NCBI GenBank assembly: GCA_031216915.1 | Contig: CM062297.1 | Span: 366,991,704-367,055,703, forward strand | DNA from: Pictodentalium vernedei | Taxonomy: Eukaryota; Mollusca; Scaphopoda; Dentaliida; Dentaliidae | Direction: 5' to 3' | Length of the DNA stretch: 64,000 nucleotides | Notes under the pieces: generated by a model | What the model saw: only the letters and a program-made list of their open reading frames with translations | The model's database searches: none | What the model was told of the DNA's origin: nothing | Translations under genes and position numbers: made by a program | In this document: piece by piece, positions 33,849 to 45,260 of the stretch | Position numbering within the stretch: position 1 is the first letter of the stretch | Layout of the letters: each line of letters opens with the position of its first letter

Positions 33849-34187
33849 GGGGGCGCGGTGGCACAGTAGGTAGAGCTGCAGGCTGCAAGCCGAGAGGTCC
33901 TCGGTTCGAATCTCACCTGCGGCAACCGCGTTGTGTCCTTGGGCAAGACACTTCACCCCCATTGTACATGTGGGGGAACGGTGGAGCTGTGTACTAAGCC
34001 GTACTGTACTTCAACCAATGCTAACCCTGCTTGTGTGGAGTTTATGTTAGGAAGCCTAACAGTTGATCGCCTTTACTCGGTGGTTTTCTCCGTGTACTCT
34101 GGCTTCCTCCACCCGTAAAACTGTCCGACACGAGGTGTCCCTGGCGGTCGAAAGTGTCGTTAAACCCCAATAAATAAATAAGTAAAT
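33849..34187 (+). mobile_element. SINE copy 7, full length with tRNA-like head
   Basis: The head gggggcgcggtggcacagta, gctgcaggctgcaagccgag and ggttcgaatctcacc has A-box and B-box matches. The body (tgtccttgggcaagacactt, tgtactaagccgtact, ctcggtggttttctccgtgt) and (AAAT)n tail follow. Target duplication is visible: acctactcc before the head and acctactcc after the tail. The head shares ggctgcaagccgagaggtc with the copy at 62,122. Confidence 0.9.
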
Positions 34188-34457
34188 ACATAACCTACTC
34201 CCCTTCCAACTGACTACTCCAAGTCGGAAAAACAACGATGGGTCCGATAAACCGGATCGGTACAGATTGAAGTCAGAATTTCGCAAACATTTTTCAGCTT
34301 ATTAAAAAAAGTCGGAGAATTTGATCGAAAAATCGAAAAATCGAAAATTACTTTCGTTCTGGCCCCAAAACAGGACAAGAGCAAATTAGCTTGATATAAT
34401 TGCATTTCCAACTTTTAGAATTTACATCACCGAATTTCCAACTTTTGACATTTCAAA

Positions 34458-34550
34458 TAGCTAGAGGGGGTCAGAGGGGTGTCTCATCCTCAATCATCGC
34501 ATAGTATGCGATGATTGAGGATGAGACACCCCTCTGACCCCCTCTAGCTA
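34458..34550. repeat. Perfect 93-bp palindrome
   Basis: The 46-base arms 34,458-34,503 and 34,505-34,550 are exact complements around a single G at 34,504. The arms read tagctagagggggtcagagg outward-in and finish cgcata. No mismatch is present. Transcription of either strand would give a near-ideal long hairpin. Confidence 0.95.
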
Positions 34551-34954
34551 CAATGCACGTCCCTTGAACGTACAGAGTGGTGGCAAATCTTGTGTTCAAA
34601 CTGCAACTATGTCATCCTAATTGGTTTAATCGGGGGTTAGCAGGGTGTGTGCTGGTTCCGTTGACTGATTTTTTTCTTTGCTTTAATATGAGTTTTGAAA
34701 TTTTTCAAATTACTTTTTTCCAAACAAAAATTCACCCAGTTTTGAATTTGAAATCAGTCGAAACACCTCGAACTCATTTTGGAGTGAAAATAAAACCACC
34801 CAATAGACCCCCGAACCATTCATAACAGGTGACTCATCTGTGTGAATTTGTTTTTATCCCACTAAATAACTCAAAACTGAAGCTCCTTCTAAAGCAGAAA
34901 AAATGCTTTACTTATTGGACACCCCAGGATTTCGTGTGTGTTGGTGGGCCCCAT

Positions 34955-35191
34955 TTAACCTTTTACCCAACGCAGTCGATATCAAAATTTCTTATTTTAA
35001 ATACTTTTTTAAAATTTTCCCAAAAATTTCGACAAAACAATATCATGTGACCCCTCATTGGAACGAGCTCGTTCCAAAGAGGGGTCACATGATATGGTTT
35101 TGTTGAAATATTTTGAAAAATAATATTTTTTCGGCTGCTGAATTTGCATATTAAAGGGCGGATGTGGCCGATTTGTTGGGTAAAGGGTTAA
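34955..35191. mobile_element. Palindromic MITE, copy 2
   Basis: The ends are ttaaccttttacccaacg and ...ttgggtaaagggttaa. The centre tcatgtgacccctcattgga...ggggtcacatgat is a long dyad around gagctc. The same architecture occurs at 60,321-60,571. Confidence 0.85.
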
Positions 35192-35339
35192 ACAAATATC
35201 TATCTTATCCATCCACTCTTATATATCTGACTAAATTTGAGCATAAGTGGCCCTATCACTCATTGGTGGAATTCATTTAAACAAAAGAATAGAAAGATCC
35301 ACAGGTTTCACAGTCAAATCTGAAACGCTTCCGTGCGCT

Positions 35340-35368
35340 CCCCCCCCCCCTCCCCCGCCCCGAAAAAA
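35340..35368. repeat. Poly-C tract
   Basis: A short stretch of nearly pure C followed by A. No gene is associated. Confidence 0.7.
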
Positions 35369-35544
35369 ATAATTTGAGCCATAGTAATGCTGTATACCAG
35401 ATATCAAAATAATGTGTCTGGTGGCTTTGGAAAAATACATCTTTGAAGAATATTCCTCATATTGCACCAAGTTACAATTCAGATCCCATGGGGTGTCCAA
35501 ATATGAACCCCAGAACTATATATTATTATTTATTGGTGTTTGAT

Positions 35545-35948
35545 ATTTATATTTATTTATTTACTGGTGTTTAAGGTCACATATTTATGCATAATGGCTA
35601 ATTATGATCGTGACAGTTTTACGGACGGAGGAAGCCGGAGTACCCGGAGAGAACCACCGAGCAACGACGAGCAGCTGCCAGCTCCCCAACATCGTAACTC
35701 CGCACTGCAGCAAAGGCAGGGTTAGATTGGTTGAAGACATGCGTACCATCGACATGCAGTACGCCTTAGTACACGGCGTCATCGTGCCCCGTGTGGACAA
35801 TCAGGGTCAAGTGCCTTACCAAAGGACACAACGCGGGAGTTCGAATTGATCGCTCAGACGGTCACCCATCCGAGGACTAACCTGGCTCGACGTTGCTTAA
35901 CTTCGGTGATCTGAAGAGAACCGGTTACCGCAACGCCACCACGCCCCC
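35545..35948 (-). mobile_element. SINE copy 8, 5S-rRNA-like head
   Basis: On the minus strand the head ends with tctcttcagatcaccgaagt, taagcaacgtcgagcc and cctcggatgggtgaccgtct, followed by the common body and an (AAAT)n tail starting at 35,573. A second short tail-like segment precedes it (about 35,520-35,545). Confidence 0.85.
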
Positions 35949-36020
35949 TGGACCAAATACAAATCTATATTGAGAGTAGCAAAAGCGCTTGCGCTTATTC
36001 GATTCAGAAAGAGAACTTGA

Positions 36021-36022
36021 GT

Positions 36023-36057
<35 letters not shown>

Positions 36058-36391
36058 TTGGGGTTTAACGACATTTTCGGCAGCCACGGTTACCTTGTGT
36101 CAGACAGTTTTACGGGTGGAGAAAGTCGGAGTACACGGAGAGAACCACCGAACAGCGGCGAGCAATTGTCAGACTTCCCAACGTACTAACTCCACACAAG
36201 CAGTGTGAGCATTGGTTGAAAACAGGTGAGCCATCGTACGCCTTAGTACACAGCGCCACCGTGCCCCCACGTGGGCAATCGGGATTAAGTGTCTTGCCCA
36301 AAGACACAACGCAATTAACCCTGACGGGGATCGAACCGTGGACTTTTCGGTTTGAAGTCCAATGCCGTAACCACTGAGCCACTGCGTTCCC
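36021..36391 (-). mobile_element. SINE copy 9, tRNA-like head of a third type
   Basis: On the minus strand: gggaacgcagtggctcagtg, ttacggcattggacttcaaa and cacggttcgatccccgtcag. This is a clear tRNA-like fold with A and B boxes, differing in the anticodon arm from copies 2, 3, 7 and 11. The body has tgtctttgggcaagacactt. The tail is a long (AAAT)n at 36,021-36,059. Confidence 0.88.
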
Positions 36392-37273
36392 TAAATCTGA
36401 GTTATCATATTAAATCTCACACCAACTGACCTCACCTCCTACTGAGAACTGACCACTGAAAGTAAACTCATTTTCAATCCATTGATTTGTTCTTTTCGTG
36501 AAATATATTAGGATTTTTCTCCTATTTTTTACTTCTGCACACAACCATAACTTAATATATGAATAGTTGGAAAGATGATGATCTGAAAGAACTTGTTATT
36601 ATTCTACAGAAGAAATAGACATAACGCGATGTGTGTTTGAATCGGTGGGTGTTTTACTGAACTCGTTGGAATGGCGTAGTCATATTTCGCGAGAGCCGAT
36701 GTTTAGACCCAAAAGTGAAGAGTCTGTCTGTTTTGACTGAAGTTGTACTGATCAAATAGATCGATAAAAAATCAAAACAACCTTTTGGAACCAGTGTTTG
36801 TTGGAATTCGTATCGCTGTTTCTCTTCGGCTGGTGCCCATTCACGCCTAACCATTTGGTGGCTATTACTGTTTGTAAAAATATAAGTACAAATTTGTGCA
36901 GATTTTCAAAACAGCTTGGAGAAAGGTTTTTAAAAGAAGTTCGAAGCATGTCATAATGTATGAAGATTTACCGAAATAAAGTTGAACAATTTAGATATAA
37001 CGGATCTACAAAACGAGACGGCCACTGAACTGGGTTAATGTTCTAGTTGGAAATGAGTGGGTTTTTAAAAAAAATATCTCATTTTTTGGTTAACTAATTT
37101 TTTGTGAACCGACTTTATTTTGCTTTGGACGTTTTCATTTTCACACCATGCGACAGACTATCGATAATTGTATAACGAATATTGCAAACTTTTCGAAGCC
37201 TAACGAATGACTCGATGGGAAAGGAACAAGTATGAACGGTGCTGGGAAAAAGTTCCGGCTTGAACATCCCCAT
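36392..37273. other. Non-coding, nothing recognised
   Basis: No exon, element end or RNA gene could be supported in this AT-rich stretch. Confidence 0.5.
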
Positions 37274-37296
37274 TATTTATTTATTTATTTATGTAT

Positions 37297-37343
<47 letters not shown>

Positions 37344-37714
37344 TTGGTGTTTAAGGTCACATACTTATGTACAATGTCTGATCATGACCGTGACAGCTCT
37401 AAGGGTGGAGGAAGCCGTAGTACACGGGGAGAGCCACCGAGCAACGAATAGCAGCTGCCAGCTCCCCAGCATCGTAACTCCGCACTGCAGCACAGGCAGG
37501 GTTAGATTGGTTGAAGACAGGCGCACCATCGACGTGCAGTACGCCTTTGTACACAGCGTCATCGTGCCCCCATATGGACAATCGGGGTTAAGTGCCTTGG
37601 CCAAGGACACAACGTTAGAGTCCGAATCAATCGCTCAGACGGTCACCCATCCAAGGATTAACCGGGCTCGACGTTGCTTAACTTCGGTGATCTGGCGAGA
37701 ACCGGTTACCGCAA
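37274..37714 (-). mobile_element. SINE copy 10, 5S-rRNA-like head, very long tail
   Basis: The tail is about 18 (AAAT) units at 37,274-37,345. The body carries the standard phrases. The head on the minus strand has tctcgccagatcaccgaagt, taagcaacgtcgagcc and ccttggatgggtgaccgtct, matching the 5S internal control region, and is slightly truncated at its start. Confidence 0.87.
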
Positions 37715-37849
37715 TACATCACCCATTACAGAATTATTTATGTCATAGCGGCTATTCCGTTAAATACAAGGGTTTAAGGTTTAATGGATGTGTAATAAAG
37801 GTCCAGTATGCGTATATCTTTACAGAACCCACACTCGCTCTTTGCCAGG

Positions 37850-37995
37850 ATGGCGGATGAGGCTGAGTTGGAAAGGATGGACGACGGTAGTGGTGGAGAC
37901 AGACTTACTGCAAGTGAATTTTCCGACTTTATCACAAAGCAAAGAATGGAATCAACTGATTTGTACGGGGTACCATTATCAATTCTTCAGGAATA
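37850..37995 (+). CDS. Candidate initial coding exon of an unrecognised gene
   Basis: An ATG at 37,850 opens a frame MADEAELERMDDGSGGDRLT continuing to a donor gtgagt at 37,996. The exon holds 48 codons plus two bases, so the following intron is phase 2. The acidic N-terminus and the strong donor are typical of a first coding exon, and an acceptor-like tatatctttacag at 37,824 could end a 5' UTR intron. I do not recognise the protein. A later exon was not found in the window, where SINEs and MITEs follow. Confidence 0.45.
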
Positions 37996-38129
37996 GTGAG
38001 TATAAAGAAAACGGGTGTAATACGGGAAGAGACTATTCAGATATGATGAGAAAAATGCACGCTCTGAAAAACTGCAAGCAGTGGGCCCACTAGCAAATTT
38101 TAAGATCATGAACCATCAGGAATAAATAG

Positions 38130-38608
38130 GTACGAGGGCCGGTAATCAGATATTTATTTATTTATTGATGTTTAAGGTCACATACTTATGCACAATGGCT
38201 AATCGTGACCGTGACAGTGTTACGAGTGGAGGAAGCCGGAGTACACGGAGAGAACCACCGAGCATCGACGAGCAACTGCAAGCTCCTCACATTCTAACTC
38301 TGTTCAAGCTCCGCTCAAGCAGGGTTGCAGCGTTTGAAAGACATGTGCACCATCGACGTGCAGTACGCCTTAGTGTGGACAACCGGAATTAAGTGCCTTG
38401 CCCAAGGACACAATGCGGGTTTTCCCGGGCGGTATCGAACTCGGAACCTCTAGCATAGAAGTCCAACAGTCTACCACTGAGCCACCTTGCTCCCGGTAAT
38501 CAGATTTGAGCCACGAGTAAGATAAGGGTTTTAACCACTCGGCTTGCTGTGTGGTTAAAACCCTTATTCTACGAGAGGTGTAAATCTGATTACCGGCCCT
38601 AGTATCTA
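38130..38608. mobile_element. Hairpin element interrupted by a SINE
   Basis: Outer inverted ends gagggccggtaatcagat (about 38,134) and atctgattaccggccct (about 38,585) enclose an inner hairpin aagggttttaaccac/gtggttaaaaccctt. A SINE sits within the left end with an exact 11-bp target duplication. Confidence 0.8.
38152..38494 (-). mobile_element. SINE copy 11, tRNA-like head
   Basis: Target duplication ggtaatcagat at 38,141-38,151 and 38,495-38,505. The head on the minus strand: gggagcaaggtggctcagtg, gtagactgttggacttctat and gttccgagttcgatacc. The body is shorter than in the other copies. The (AAAT)n tail is at 38,152-38,166. Confidence 0.88.
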
Positions 38609-40134
38609 TTTGTTTTATTATACTATGCTCTTAATAAATGATAGACCTTGTCACTTAAAATGGAGAAAAAACGACACTTTCTATAGCAAACACACGGTTT
38701 TGTTTTGTTTACATCTGTGTCGGTAGGCAGTAATACCGACTGTATGTGAATGCTTGATTGACAGCAAGGCACATCGTCAAAGTTGGTTGAATTTTCCTTG
38801 CTTTATCAGTCAAGTTATTATTAACAATTCTTAAATTTTATTTTAAATATTTAATTGTAGGTATTGTAAACATAATTAGTCATTCCACGTAGTGGACAGT
38901 TCCGCAAAATGTCGTATATTTTGAATGAAACATCGCGAAGTGTGAATGTATCGAAGTCTGAAAATTGCGTCATGCCAAAGGTCAAATTTGATGAACCGAC
39001 TATAGGTGTAAATTTCATTTTAACCACAGTAGCTTTACACCGGTAGTGGGGTTAAAAGCGAAAATTTAACATACAGGCTTTTCACAGGTAGTAACATAGG
39101 CGAGCATGTGTGGCACAGTAGAGGGGTTAATGGATCGATATGGCCGCGATCGTTGCACCCCAGTCGTCTAGTGGATTTTAGTTCGGACTCACGAATGTTT
39201 ATTCTGGGGAGGAAGTTCTTAATCACTCCCCCACACGTAAGCTTAAACAAAGTGTCTGAAGTAATGGGTCAACACCAAGTTCGTGGTTACTCTTGAAATA
39301 TTCACTATGAATTCCTCGGGAACACTTCAGCTGGGCATGGGTAAGTCAAACACAGAAGAGTACTTACGATTTATTTGTGATATATTCTTAATTAAACTAT
39401 AGCGCTCTACACTTGTAAAAGACTCTGATGCAAAACAAAATTTCAGATACACGTTCACTGAAGAAAATAAAATCGACTAAGTGCTACTGAGAAGCAGGAA
39501 ATATTTCACCAGTTCGTGTTCGATCTGCATCAGAGGAGTCCAAACTGACTTTCTGCAGCAACCACCTTGCTTATAATATCCAAAATCCAAACTATTCTAT
39601 CAGAAGATAGTTTATCGGACCAGATGTTGACCAGGTGTGTGAATTGGATGCCCATCCCTCATATAACCCTGTTGTAACCGGCCAAACGCCATTACGTGTG
39701 CTGTATTAAGAGATAGCTCTCACCTCCTTCAAAAGTGAACAGCCAGTATATTGTTAATGAAGTAATGTATTGCAGAGCTCTAATCTCGAAAACCATTTAT
39801 TTATTGAGTTATAGCAAAAACACCCGTGATCGACACTTAACATCATACTATACTCCTGACACGAGGTAATTGAAACTTAGTACAAGGGAAGAACTATAAA
39901 ACTGTCACCGTGGCATATGGTATATGGTCAGATAGGTATTTATAATCGGCGTAGAGATGAAATTGCTTATTAGTTGTCTCTTAATGGGAAGTCGTAAATA
40001 CCAACGACCCGCACTCGAAAACCTGTAATATACGAAACAGCTAAAATATATTCGTTTTACTTCTTCTGAGAAAAATATGTTTCTCAGTGAAAGAATTTCA
40101 TGAAGGTAAAATCATTCTTTACATACAAACTAAA
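38609..40134. other. Non-coding, nothing recognised
   Basis: No transposon protein. A short ATG frame at about 39,307 runs into a good donor (gtaagt) after eleven codons, too little to call an exon. Confidence 0.45.
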
Positions 40135-41242
40135 TTATATAGCCCGTCCTTGGGACCCTCTCCCCATGGGGATGAGGAAAAGCTCTACACTCGTCAATAA
40201 GGACCCACGGGGAGGCATTATGTGACAATCCTCCCCAAAAAGATTCGAACTCCAATGGCGGTGCCGAGGGGTTCGAGTCCAAAGAAGAACTGACATACGT
40301 GCACTTCCGTATAAAGGGCTTGCCCTTCCTCTCAGTAACTGCGAAGTATTCAACATTCTGAAAATAAAAATTAAAATGGATTTAAGATAATTAGTTTGGT
40401 ATGGGGTCACCATAATGATCATGGTGGCATAATCAAACCAGTCTGGAACCAAGTTGGTATCCCACCGTAAAAGCAAACGACAAGTTGAGCACCACTGAGT
40501 GTCAGAGTAAGGCATCCAGGCGCGCCCACATTCCATATGTACCAACTGTCTACATTGAGGACAGTTGTATGCCTCCCAGTCACCCTCAGGTATTGAGGTA
40601 AGACAGACAACACATGTGTCTTGACCGCTACTTGAGGTTACGTGATTTATTCTTTGATGCTCCCAGTTTGCCGCATGCTGTGGAAGGCAAGAATGTAGCA
40701 GTTGGAAATCTGGGTGAATCTTTTTGCGTTCAAATGTTTCCCTGACATTTTTCGTGTGTTGCTGTTGGGCAATTTTAAAAGGGCGTTGGGAGTCCTGCCC
40801 AAAAGCGTCCATGTAATCAAATTCCGATGGCCGAAAGGGGCGAATATTATCTTAGAATCGTCCACTCCAATGAGGATCGTTCCAGTTGCGGACAACCTGA
40901 TAATATGTTGTGGGTATACTTTGGCCGGGTCGCATCTCTTAGTGGTCTGTCGTCCACCACAAGATGAGGAAAAACAACCTCACCCAAATCCCTACAAACA
41001 TGATACCGGAGATGTATGTCATGAGAAGGTATTTTGACGTCACTGGTATCTTCATTAATGCAACTCTCATCCCAATAATAGATAACTCTCTGGGAGGCTT
41101 GAAGGGTATTCTTTCTAATACATTGAAGACTTACGAAACGATCGTCATTCAGTAAGTCTCGATGGTAGTCGTATCCTTGCTGTTCCCTTTTGAAATCTTC
41201 TGCCGTAAGATTCTCGGGATTTTCTGAACTTGCAGAAGCCAT
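40135..41242 (-). pseudogene. Unrecognised ORF with C-terminal C4HC3 zinc finger (paralog 3)
   Basis: It opens with MASASSENPENLTAEDFKRE at 41,242. The frame shifts near 40,915 and again near 40,815, and then continues as a 225-codon frame. The zinc module at about 40,640-40,470 is C-x2-C (TCVVCLTS), C-x2-C (NCPQCRQL), H-x2-C (VHMEC) and C-x2-C (WCSTC). That is C4HC3 with C-x4-H spacing, as in PHD and RING-variant fingers. A strong acceptor (tttaatttttattttcag) on the minus strand near 40,356 suggests an intron, after which a plausible frame ends near 40,135. Family unknown; likely a decayed gene related to the two ORFs to its right. Confidence 0.6.
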
Positions 41243-41607
41243 GATGTCAAAAATATATGCTATAAAATAAAAACCGTAATATCCTGTAAACTATTTATTA
41301 GTATGTCCTTGAAAACCCAACAATTATCTTAACTTATGATAATAAAAAAAAAGTATATGTCCTTTATATTGTAGTTATATATATATACACGGGGCCATGT
41401 GGACACTTCTGGCTTTTCCCTAAACGATTTCACCAGTTTTTGTGATTGCCGGAATGTCAGTTCCAGGGATACTTATCTAAATCCATCTAGAATGACACAT
41501 TCTTTTATTTATGAATTATTTCAGTATGTTTTGGAAAATGCACATTGATCAAAAACTAATAATGACAATCTGTATCCGATGGCTGACCTCAATTCTTTAT
41601 ATCTTTA
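41243..41607. other. Spacer between the two zinc-finger ORFs, non-coding
   Basis: AT-rich with an (AT)n run near 41,370-41,390. On the minus strand an acceptor-like ggttttattttatag precedes the ATG at 41,242. Confidence 0.45.
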
Positions 41608-42580
41608 CTACCAAAAGTGTGCATTTAGTTTAGGTAGCTGATAAGTACTAACTTGAGCCTTCCAATAAACCTCGGCTCTGCAAGATGGGCATGTTGGATG
41701 CTCTTGTGACCATTTGCTACCACAATGGGCGTGAACTGATTTTTTACATCTTTCACAGGTCAGAGTGGGTTGAGGACCAACTGGTATATCCTCTGAAACA
41801 GATACCACAGGGGTCTCCTGCCTGCACCATTGCATGTGACTTGAATGGAACTCACATAATTGGAACGTCTTTGTTTAAGGTGTTCCTGGCATTTTATTTC
41901 ACATTGACAGAGGGCATCGTGAACCATTACATAATCAGGGCACGTACGTTCATGTTGATATAACATGCTTACATGATAACTGTCTGGTTTAGTAAATTTC
42001 AGACAGGGGTCTGACTCAGTGGTCATACTTTCTATGGATGAAGTAGGGTCTTGCTGAGAGATATATTTTAGTTCTCCATGTCGGAATGGACGAATTATAC
42101 CAAGTTCAGGTATTGGCTCCATTCTGTTAAATTCATAATTGTTTGGTGACAACATCCGAAAATCATAATACCGACCATTCCAGCAAGGATCATTTCTATA
42201 ATCAATGATTCAATCAGGCCCACCCCCTATGCCTCATATGGATCCGCAATCCTTGTAGGTGTCACGTTCGCAACCAATCTAGGCAATATAATTCTATTGT
42301 CTGTAGAGAGATAATATCGTAAATATACTTCATGGGTGGTTTGTTCAATATCTCACGTATGTGCATTATAATGTTGGATTTGCCAATATCTAATTCGTTT
42401 TTGGATCGCCCTCTGATAGAAAAAAGCCCCAGCGGGCCTGTGGTTTGACTGCCATTGCTCGTAATTTAGTTTCCAAGTACAGTTTTTGCTCACAGTCAAA
42501 CTCTTCGAATTCAATAATATTTGCTGAGGCCAACTTTTATCTTCGATTGTCGAATGGACATCCCTTCAATACCAATATAT
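41608..42580 (-). pseudogene. Unrecognised ORF with C-terminal C4HC3 zinc finger (paralog 2)
   Basis: Coding potential is readable in alternating frames from about 42,575: MSIRQSKIKVGLSKYY, then EFDCEQKLYLETKLRAMAVK, then GKSNIIMHIREILNKPPMKY, then the frame 42,155-41,760 with MLSPNNYEFNRMEPIPELGI and TCPDYVMVHDALCQCEIKC. A one-base shift near 41,830 splits the first C-x2-C of the zinc finger. The rest is in frame 41,835-41,608 (CERCKKSVHAHC, then CPSC). The finger spacing is the same as in paralog 3. The block (M/I)L(S/R)PN(N/T)YE is shared with paralog 1. At least four frame disruptions. Confidence 0.6.
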
Positions 42581-42809
42581 TTAAAACAAATAAAGATAAA
42601 CTCAAACTCTCATAAATTAGATGATAAAGGTATCACTAAAATAAGTAACCAAATAACCACTTCACACGACTCTTAAACACTTATATATTTATATACTTAT
42701 ATACACTCTCCTCTGGGCTCAAGTATTCTTGGTGCGTATTCTGTATCCAAAACCCACCAGCTTATAAAGATTATATCAACTGTTTACCCAATTTCGTTCC
42801 ATTATCGCT

Positions 42810-44478
42810 TTGTTTAAGAATATGAAATGTATTGTCACTGCTACTGTGGGTCACAATACAACAATTTATACTCGACCCAGATTTCCATGGGCTCCTGCCT
42901 TTATTTCGATACCAAGACCCATAGAAATCGATTCTCGTATTATTTTAATAATCTTGAATCAAATCCAAACTACCCATCTATTGATGCGGTGTTTCGGATT
43001 CAATATTACTCCCACTATCACTCGAGGGCAGTTGATAAGTTCTACAAATGGTATTTGGTTCTGCTCGGTACTCAAACGTATCTCCAATAAGATCTGGATG
43101 AAATTGTCTATATACAATATAAGGTTGACAACATATAGGTTGTCTATCTTTATGAAATTTGGTATGTCATTTATGAAGCTTATCCTGAATTTTTACAAAT
43201 GGTTTAAAACAAATCATGTTACTGGGTGTTTGAAGGATAATGTTTTGTAGGATAAGAGGTTGTCACACGGTGACTGTGACAAGGACGGGTGGTAGCATCA
43301 TTATATTCTAGCAAATCAGGGCAATTCTGAATGGTTAAGTATCTTGAACGATTAGCAAAAGTGATACAATCAGATGCTGCTTTATCATGATAATAAATCA
43401 ACTGTCGTTCAACTTCAACCATTACCGTTTCTTGCTGTGTATCTATATAAAAACACCCAAATGGAGCCTCCATAGAGAGGTTTCATATCATTCTCAGAAA
43501 CTGCAGTTCATATGTATTTGGTCTTAAGATGGGTCTATCTTCAATATAATTGACAGTGTAAAGGGGTCGATCTTCCTGCACATCACTTTGATTGGATTGA
43601 AGTGACAAGGACTGACGAGGGTAGGGTAAGGGCATATGAATGTATTCGCATACTGCCCATTCCCATGGTCATGGCTGAGCATCAATAGTGTGGACCACTA
43701 TTTCTGGTAGAGATCTCATTAGTTTAGCCTCTTCATCACTTTGCGGAGGTGGAGTGGATTCTATTACTAAATTATCAGACTCTTCATGAGCTGGGCTAAG
43801 GGCTTTCTGTATAGCAGATACACCCGACTCCCCCATCTCTGAATAGGGTACGGTGGATCCGTTCAATGTATTGGAGGTACTTCTAACCTAGTTTTGATGT
43901 ATATAGTCATGGCGAGTTCCCAACAATTCAAAATTAGGGCTAGGCTCAGGAACAGTACATGAATTTAGACACAGTCATGTGGGCAGTCCAGGCAAAGATG
44001 AGTATGGTTTTCGATCAGGTCGTGTTGATGGACCAGGTACAGGTTCACCAAACATGAACTTATGAGAATCTGGGTCGATGTCACGTTCAGGACCCTTAGA
44101 TTCCAGACGAGGTGTCGACACAGATCCAGGACTATCACTTCTGGACAGGGATATAACTTCTGGACTTGCCACACTTGAAATGGATATAATTTCTGAAAGT
44201 AAAAGGTCCACACAACCACCAGTTAAATCTGATCGCCCAGCAAAGATATCTGAAATAAAAAAACGCTATAATCACTATCAGAATCATCAGTTTTGGCAAA
44301 GATATCCGAATATGAACATTCATCGGAATCATATTTGGGCGTAACCAACACCGAGTTATTTGTAGACTCATTATCTGCCATGTTTCCAGAAGTAGATGTT
44401 TCACTATTTGGTGAACTGGTAATAGTAGAACCATGCTTCTTAAATTGTTCGCTACCACAGTCTGCAATTGCTCACTGA
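42810..44478 (-). pseudogene. Unrecognised Ser/Pro-rich ORF directly downstream of the envelope gene (paralog 1)
   Basis: It starts within the end of the envelope frame. The first part is acidic and Ser-rich (NMADNESTNNSVLVTPKYD, TDDSDSDYS), then ISLSRSDSPGSVSTPRLESK and VPGPSTRPDRKPYSSLPG, then ESTPPPQSDEEAKLMRSLPE. The last part carries ILRPNTYELQFL and TIQNCPDLLEYNDATTRPC, which align with MLSPNNYEFNRM and ERTCPDYVMVHDALCQC of paralog 2. Several stops and shifts interrupt it. It could be an accessory gene of the retroelement or part of an unrelated tandem family into which the element inserted. Plus-strand frames at 42,810-43,250 are shadows. Confidence 0.5.
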
Positions 44479-44502
44479 AATGAAAACATACAGTCTGTGA
44501 GC

Positions 44503-45093
44503 TTATTGCTCAATAGAGTTATTGTTTCTATCTACCGTAGTCACGTGAACACTGGCAGACTCGGCATCATGGCTTACTCGAGGATACATTTGTCGTTGTG
44601 CAGGTTTGGGTAAAATACTGAGATTCTTTATTGCCCGTCTCATCATGTCAGTTATACTCTTTGAAGGTTGAGGTGACAAAGTTGTCACCATTGGAGATGT
44701 ATTCATAGTTGCATAAACATCATTATTGGCAAAAGCAAGATTAACCATTTCTTTATCACCATCAGCAGAGATCGTTAGTTGCATTTTACGTTTACTCTTA
44801 CTTCTACATAACCAGTTGCATATCTGTCTGAGGGTACTGGATCGATACAAATGCATTAACAGATATGCAACAAGTATGCACATTATGGTAGCAACGAAAT
44901 ATGCCCATTTTGGAATGGAAAAGGCTTTGGTAGGAGTATCGTTAACTATATCCAATTCACGAACAAGATCTTTCATAGGAATCTTATCTAAATGCTTAAA
45001 ATCTTTCGGTATCTCAAAGGTAGTAACAATTATTCGAGACAATACAGGTTTCCAAATACTTTGTTGTGTCATCGAAAATTGTGATAATACCAT
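44503..45093 (-). pseudogene. Envelope C-terminal part: membrane anchor and cytoplasmic tail
   Basis: The 196-codon frame has a hydrophobic segment at about residues 64-84 (AYFVATIMCILVAYLLMHLY) followed at once by basic residues and a Cys pair. A cytoplasmic tail of about 110 residues follows, rich in Ser, Thr and Pro. Upstream, LDIVNDTPTKAF is the membrane-proximal ectodomain. This is the expected end of a class I type envelope glycoprotein of the errantivirus/baculovirus F group. The tail is long for the group. Confidence 0.7.
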
Positions 45094-45260
45094 TTTTGAT
45101 ACTAAGCAATGTATATTTTTACATCCCTGTGATGGAAGTAGCTAGTCAATAATAATTGACTGTCAGTTGCCATACACAATGGATTCAGTTATAAGATGCC
45201 TATTGGTGGAAGAATCCTATCCAGATTTAGGTTCTTCCTATTTGTGCACGTGATGGAGAA

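Noticed and set aside
33849-33930. Functional tRNA gene
   Set aside because: A and B boxes are present, but the sequence continues into the SINE body and tail with a target duplication, and the anticodon stem does not pair well.
39307-39340. Short initial exon ending at a gtaagt donor
   Set aside because: Eleven codons only, with no upstream promoter or downstream exon visible.
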